The translations under genes were made by a program, and so were the position numbers. From contig NZ_JAURXB010000258.1 in assembly GCF_030654605.1 (NCBI RefSeq), positions 48,167-112,166 on the forward strand: DNA of 64,000 bases. Reading direction: 5' to 3'. Shown piece after piece: positions 60,957 through 64,000 of this stretch (position 1 is the stretch's first letter; every line of letters begins with the position of its first letter). The notes beneath the pieces were generated by a model, which saw only the letters and a program-made list of their open reading frames with translations, was not told where the DNA came from and made no database searches. Source of the DNA: Bradyrhizobium sp. Lineage in GTDB: Bacteria > Pseudomonadota > Alphaproteobacteria > Rhizobiales > Xanthobacteraceae.

Positions 60957-61505
60957 TCAGCGCGCGAAGGTACCGCTCGGCAATGGCGCCGGGAACGGTG
61001 AAGCGGATTGTTGCTGCGATGGCGCAGGCTGTGCCGGCGCGTCCGGCGGCGGCGCGGTGGTGCGCCGGCGCACGATCCTGGCCGGCTTGGGCGGCGGCGG
61101 CGCGGCGGCGGTACTGCCCTCTTCCTCAGGCAACGCATCGGCATCGGCGGCAGGCTCCGGCGCGCGGCTGGCGGTCGCCGGCGGCTTGCCTTTCGCGGAT
61201 TTGGCGCCGCGCTTCGACTTCGGCTCCTCCGCGGGCGGCGCGGCGGCGGCCGCTACCGCGGCATTCTGCTGGTCCATCTGCTCCTGGCGCGAGCCCTTGT
61301 ACAAGTCCTTCGGCACGCCCTGCTCGAGGCCCGGCACGCCGTCGGGGAAAACCGGCTTGCGCTCGCCCGGCAGCTTCTTCTTGGTGTCGAGGAAGTCGAG
61401 CATATCGGACGGGTCGAAACTGCTCATGCCGCCGGCGCAGCCGGCCAGCACGCCCGACAGGGCGATGACGACGGCGGTGGCGATCAGGCGTTGCGAGCGG
61501 CGCAT
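60957..61505 (-). CDS. hypothetical Ala/Pro-rich lipoprotein
   Basis: 182 aa from the ATG at 61505; a TTG at 61523 with GGGAAG before it would add six residues. The signal peptide has a lipobox SGVLAGC, so Cys23 is lipidated. The next segment (FDPSDMLDFLDTKKKLPGERKPVFPDGVPG) looks folded or conserved; then about 110 residues are Ala/Pro/Lys-rich. It lies between the YfgM-like gene and der, a place in which other alphaproteobacteria often have bamB; it is not BamB-like (no beta-propeller). Function unknown, possibly outer-membrane linked. Confidence 0.78.
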   Translation of the reverse strand: MRRSQRLIATAVVIALSGVLAGCAGGMSSFDPSDMLDFLDTKKKLPGERKPVFPDGVPGLEQGVPKDLYKGSRQEQMDQQNAAVAAAAAPPAEEPKSKRGAKSAKGKPPATASRAPEPAADADALPEEEGSTAAAPPPPKPARIVRRRTTAPPPDAPAQPAPSQQQSASPFPAPLPSGTFAR

Positions 61506-61563
61506 GGTCGGTTTCTCACTCAACTTGTCTTCCCGCCGTCAGCTCTCGGCATCAGCTCTCGGC

Positions 61564-62217
61564 TCAGCTCTTGGCAACCGGCGGAAGCAACGCCTGCAGC
61601 GCTTCGGCGCGCGAGCGCAGGCTTGCCGGCGTCTCGCCGTCATTGGCAATCACATCCAGCCATTGCCGCGCCGCGGCGGTATCGTTGGCGCGCCAGGCCG
61701 ACAGCGCGAGCAGTTCGCGCGCGGTATGGCGAAAGGTCGCTCCCGGTACGGTGGCCGGCTCGAGGCGCTGCAGCATGTTGGGATAGGTCGACGTTTCCAG
61801 CAGCAATCCGGCGGCGCGCACCCGGGCCAGATCCTGCTCCGGCGTGCCGACAGTGCGATCGGCCGATATGTCGTCGTACAGCTTCGCGGCCGCCTGCGGA
61901 TCGCGCGATGCGGCCTCCGCGGCGACCCGCAGCCGCGCCAGCACGCGATAGCCCGACGGCGCCTTGGCGGCCAGATCGGCAAAGGCGGCTTCCGCCTCGG
62001 TATGCTTGTTCTGTTCGGAGAGCTCGGAGGCCTTGTCGAAGGCCGCTCCGGCCTCGGCGGCCTTCTTGGCTTCCAGATACTGATAGCCACGCCAGCCGCC
62101 CACCGCGGCGATGATCAAAAACGCGCCTGCGATGATCAGAATCGAATACTTGTCCCAGATCTTCTTGAGCTGGTCGCGACGTACATCCTCGTCGACTTCA
62201 TCAAATAATTCAGACAC
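61564..62217 (-). CDS. YfgM-like tetratricopeptide membrane protein
   Basis: 217 aa from a GTG at 62217 (GGGATAACTC upstream). A cytoplasmic N-terminus (MSELFDEVDEDVRRDQLKKIWDKY) leads to one membrane helix (ILIIAGAFLIIAAVGGWRGYQYL), then TPR-like helices. In E. coli, YfgM sits at the Sec translocon with PpiD and helps periplasmic chaperones; similar N-termini are seen in alphaproteobacteria next to bamB-der. Same strand as the lipoprotein and der, so likely an operon. Confidence 0.9.
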   Translation of the reverse strand: MSELFDEVDEDVRRDQLKKIWDKYSILIIAGAFLIIAAVGGWRGYQYLEAKKAAEAGAAFDKASELSEQNKHTEAEAAFADLAAKAPSGYRVLARLRVAAEAASRDPQAAAKLYDDISADRTVGTPEQDLARVRAAGLLLETSTYPNMLQRLEPATVPGATFRHTARELLALSAWRANDTAAARQWLDVIANDGETPASLRSRAEALQALLPPVAKS

Positions 62218-62419
62218 TTAGAGTTATCCCATCCCCGATGGAGCGCGCCAATCCGCGTATTCCGCCTCAACGCCAATCCCCGCGTGGCGGCGGCGATACC
62301 CTAGCGATATGGCGGCGGCAAGGCAAAGCAAGCCGGATCAAAGCGTTACCAAGGACATGCTTAAAATCAAAGGCCTGTCTGGCCCGCCCCGGCGCCAACC
62401 GGAAAGGCGTGAAAGCGCG

Positions 62420-63115
62420 CTAGACCAGGATGGAGTCACTGGCCAGCAAGACGCCGCCGCTGCTGCGGGTCACCGCGGGGGCCTGGCCGGACGAAGCCGG
62501 CGGGGTAAATCGTGTGACCAGCCGCCGCTCGAGTTCGTGGCGGTTCAGCGGTTCGACGAATTTGACCGCGAAGCCATCGGGCAGCAGCCGGATGACGCGA
62601 CCAATGCAGGCGCCCACCGCCAGCGGCGTTCCGATCTGCGGCTGCAGCTGGGCCGAGACCGCGACACCCGACGGCGACATGTCGATCACCAGGCATGGCT
62701 GCGTGGTGCCGTCGGCCAGGGTCATGATGGAATGGGGAGTTGTCGGGATGATGCGCGCGTCCCTGCGCAGCTCGGCAAGGCCCGGCTCTTTCTGCTTCTT
62801 TTCCAGCCAGGTGAGCTTGCTGGCAAACTTTTCCCGCATCGGGCGGGTCATCTCGAGTTCGATCAGGAATCGACCTGTCTGGGTCTCGCTGACGCTGGCG
62901 TCGAATTTACCGAAATCCTGGAAATAGGCGCTGAGGCGGTCTCCGACCTTACCGACCACAGGCACATCGGCCATCAACCGGAATGGCGAGACGCGGGTGG
63001 TTCGGCAGGCGAAAGTGCGCAGCTTGCCCTGGGGATCGTACCAGTTCGGCAAGGTGTAGTTGCCGATCACGGCAACCTTCACGGCTCGCTGCTTGAGAAA
63101 TGCTTCGACTGACAA
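62420..63115 (-). CDS. tandem PilZ-domain protein
   Basis: 231 aa from the TTG at 63115 with AGGA eight bases upstream. A first, divergent PilZ-like half (about 30-105, RTFACRTTRVSPFRL to GRFLIELEM) is followed by a second canonical one (about 115-195): RRDARI gives the RxxxR, and DMSPSG the D/NxSxxG motif. It should bind cyclic di-GMP. The C-terminal 30 residues are not conserved. Target unknown. Divergent from a second PilZ gene, 503 bp away. Confidence 0.85.
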   Translation of the reverse strand: MSVEAFLKQRAVKVAVIGNYTLPNWYDPQGKLRTFACRTTRVSPFRLMADVPVVGKVGDRLSAYFQDFGKFDASVSETQTGRFLIELEMTRPMREKFASKLTWLEKKQKEPGLAELRRDARIIPTTPHSIMTLADGTTQPCLVIDMSPSGVAVSAQLQPQIGTPLAVGACIGRVIRLLPDGFAVKFVEPLNRHELERRLVTRFTPPASSGQAPAVTRSSGGVLLASDSILV

Positions 63116-63618
63116 AGGTAAATCCTCGCGGGGTATCTACTCATTTCAGCGACGTGTTGATCGACGTGAATTGACGCTGGAACCGGTGCCGGCGCCGTTT
63201 GCGGTCACGATGGTCGCGAGTGAGTTGCCCGTCGCGATCCGTCCATGTTCGATCGGCTCGCAGGGCAATCGGCCGCGATGCGCTCAATATGCGGCCAAAA
63301 CGCTAAGATTGGCTGAATCGCCCCGGCAGGAGGGAGTTCCCCGCGGGGAACTTAACGGCTAACCCGTTTCCTTTCGGTAAATTCTATACATTGCAGGGTT
63401 GTATTGTTTGAGTTCGCTCGCGAGGCGTTCCGCGAAGTGCCGACGTTTCGCGATGCCCGCAATGTGCGCAATGGCGCCGCGCGTCACAAGGTGAAAGCAA
63501 TTCAAACGGAAAGCATCAATTGCATGCGGTTGCGCTAGGCGTATTCCAACAATTCCCAGGTAAAACAATCCGAGGGAATGCCGGGTGGAGCATTCTCGAG
63601 GTAACGCGAAGGATCGAC
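63116..63618. other. 503-bp divergent gap between two PilZ genes
   Basis: No convincing gene. It contains an 18-bp perfect palindrome at 63335-63352, a GGAGGGAG just before it, and an AT-rich tract (TTTCGGTAAATTCTATACA, 63373-63391) that may be promoter DNA. Short frames here lack ribosome sites. Confidence 0.6.
63335..63352. promoter_or_regulatory. 18-bp perfect palindrome AGTTCCCCG/CGGGGAACT
   Basis: AGTTCCCCGCGGGGAACT is a perfect palindrome. It lies near the middle of the 503-bp gap between divergent PilZ genes, 219 bp from one start and 266 bp from the other. A dimeric regulator site or a hairpin are both possible. Confidence 0.5.
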
Positions 63619-63864
63619 ATGTTAGCCAATCGACGCAGCAGCGAACGTCGTCAGTGCAGACGGGTCGCCAAGATCCAGTTCGGGACCGGCTCGCTGCCGC
63701 GCGACTGCATGATCACGGACGTATCGGCGGGCGGCGTCAAGATCATCGCCGAACATCTCGAGATTCCCCCTGAGTTCACCATCATCCTGTCCGACGGCGG
63801 CCCCCGGCAATGCCGGCTGGCCTGGCGGATCGGGTGCGAATTCGGCGCCCAGTTCGTCGACTAG
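63619..63864 (+). CDS. single-domain PilZ protein
   Basis: 81 aa from the ATG at 63619 with AAGGA five to six bases upstream; the frame before it is not coding. The sequence begins MLANRRSSERRQCRRVAKI, giving the RxxxR-type motif, and DVSAGGVKI is the D-x-S-x-x-G motif of cyclic-di-GMP binding. It consists of the PilZ barrel only, so it would act as a separate adaptor. Length is below the usual PilZ barrel (about 100). Divergent from the tandem PilZ gene. Confidence 0.85.
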   Translation: MLANRRSSERRQCRRVAKIQFGTGSLPRDCMITDVSAGGVKIIAEHLEIPPEFTIILSDGGPRQCRLAWRIGCEFGAQFVD

Positions 63865-63897
63865 TATCGACTATCCGAGATGGGTGAGTCGCTTGCT

Positions 63898-64000
63898 GCC
63901 CATGCTTCGAGACGCTCGCGTCGCTCGCTCCTCAGCATGAGGTTGTGGCGTTTCAACAAGGTAAACCTCATCCTGAGGAGCGGCGTCTTCGCCGCGTCTC
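63898..64000. repeat. palindromic intergenic repeat, continuing past the window
   Basis: CATGCTTCGAGACGC ... CTCAGCATGAGG, then CCTCATCCTGAGGAGCGGCG in opposite orientation. It is the same family as 45396-45506. It runs off the window edge. Confidence 0.65.

Noticed and set aside
63180..63370. GGAAC ... CGTT pairs that could be EcfG-type promoters
   Set aside because: The spacing is 12-13 bases, not the 16-17 required.
1..64000. CRISPR arrays, IS elements, phage genes, rRNA and tRNA
   Set aside because: Read through both strands; no array of direct repeats, no transposase-like or integrase-like protein and no RNA-gene pattern was found.

Overview
The window is 64 kb of GC-rich chromosomal DNA from an alphaproteobacterium. 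It is most likely a Bradyrhizobium relative (Nitrobacteraceae). The reasons are the character of the proteins (DnaB, LptD, FabF, PurF), frequent GTG/TTG starts, and housekeeping gene orders usual for Rhizobiales. This placement is my recognition, not a database result. I saw no rRNA or tRNA gene, no CRISPR array, no insertion sequence and no prophage.

Layout. 1-9.6 kb: a truncated ketopantoate-reductase-like gene, a glutathione-transferase relative, purM-purN, then pgsA-hdaA-ppk1-ppx (phospholipid synthesis, replication control, polyphosphate turnover), a TerC-family membrane protein and ndk. 9.6-15 kb: a 62-aa protein with a weak NepR-like pattern, an ABC-F ATPase, a lipoprotein, and holC-pepA. 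15.2-24 kb: the outer-membrane biogenesis operon lptF-lptG-lptD-surA-like-pdxA-rsmA, tightly coupled, followed by a zinc alcohol dehydrogenase. 24-27.1 kb: three envelope or secreted proteins, led by a caspase-fold protein. 27.1-33.9 kb (minus strand): fabD-fabG-acpP-fabF-mltG-yicC-gmk. 34-43 kb: rpsF-rpsR-DUF2232-rplI, then dnaB-alr, interrupted by a cassette (thioesterase, TetR regulator with a clear operator, c-type cytochrome, cyclopropane synthase). 44-51 kb: a mixed accessory block (xth, NIPSNAP, TauE/SafE, membrane adenylate cyclase, CNNM-type transporter, and a convergent TcmP / three-Cys DUF5131 pair of visibly lower GC). 51.1-56 kb: radA-cvpA-purF-SDR. 56-64 kb: an orphan branched-chain-type binding protein, an MFS transporter, der, a lipoprotein and a YfgM-like protein, two PilZ proteins, and the edge of a palindromic repeat.

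The most unusual content is the TcmP-DUF5131 pair (49.3-50.9 kb). One protein looks like a SAM-dependent methyltransferase and the other has a CX6CX2C cluster suggestive of a radical-SAM-like fold. They sit head to tail-end beside radA. The short intergenic region shared by radA and the DUF5131 gene holds a perfect alphaproteobacterial SOS box (GAAC-N7-GAAC). This suggests, but does not prove, a DNA-damage-linked modification or defence module. Other candidates are the exported caspase/DUF4189 protein, a TetR palindrome, an rpsF leader hairpin, and an 18-bp perfect palindrome between two divergent PilZ genes.

Several families of imperfect palindromic intergenic repeats punctuate the accessory parts. 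Most coding starts were chosen by Shine-Dalgarno spacing and family N-termini; where a GTG or TTG start was chosen over an ATG, this is stated.
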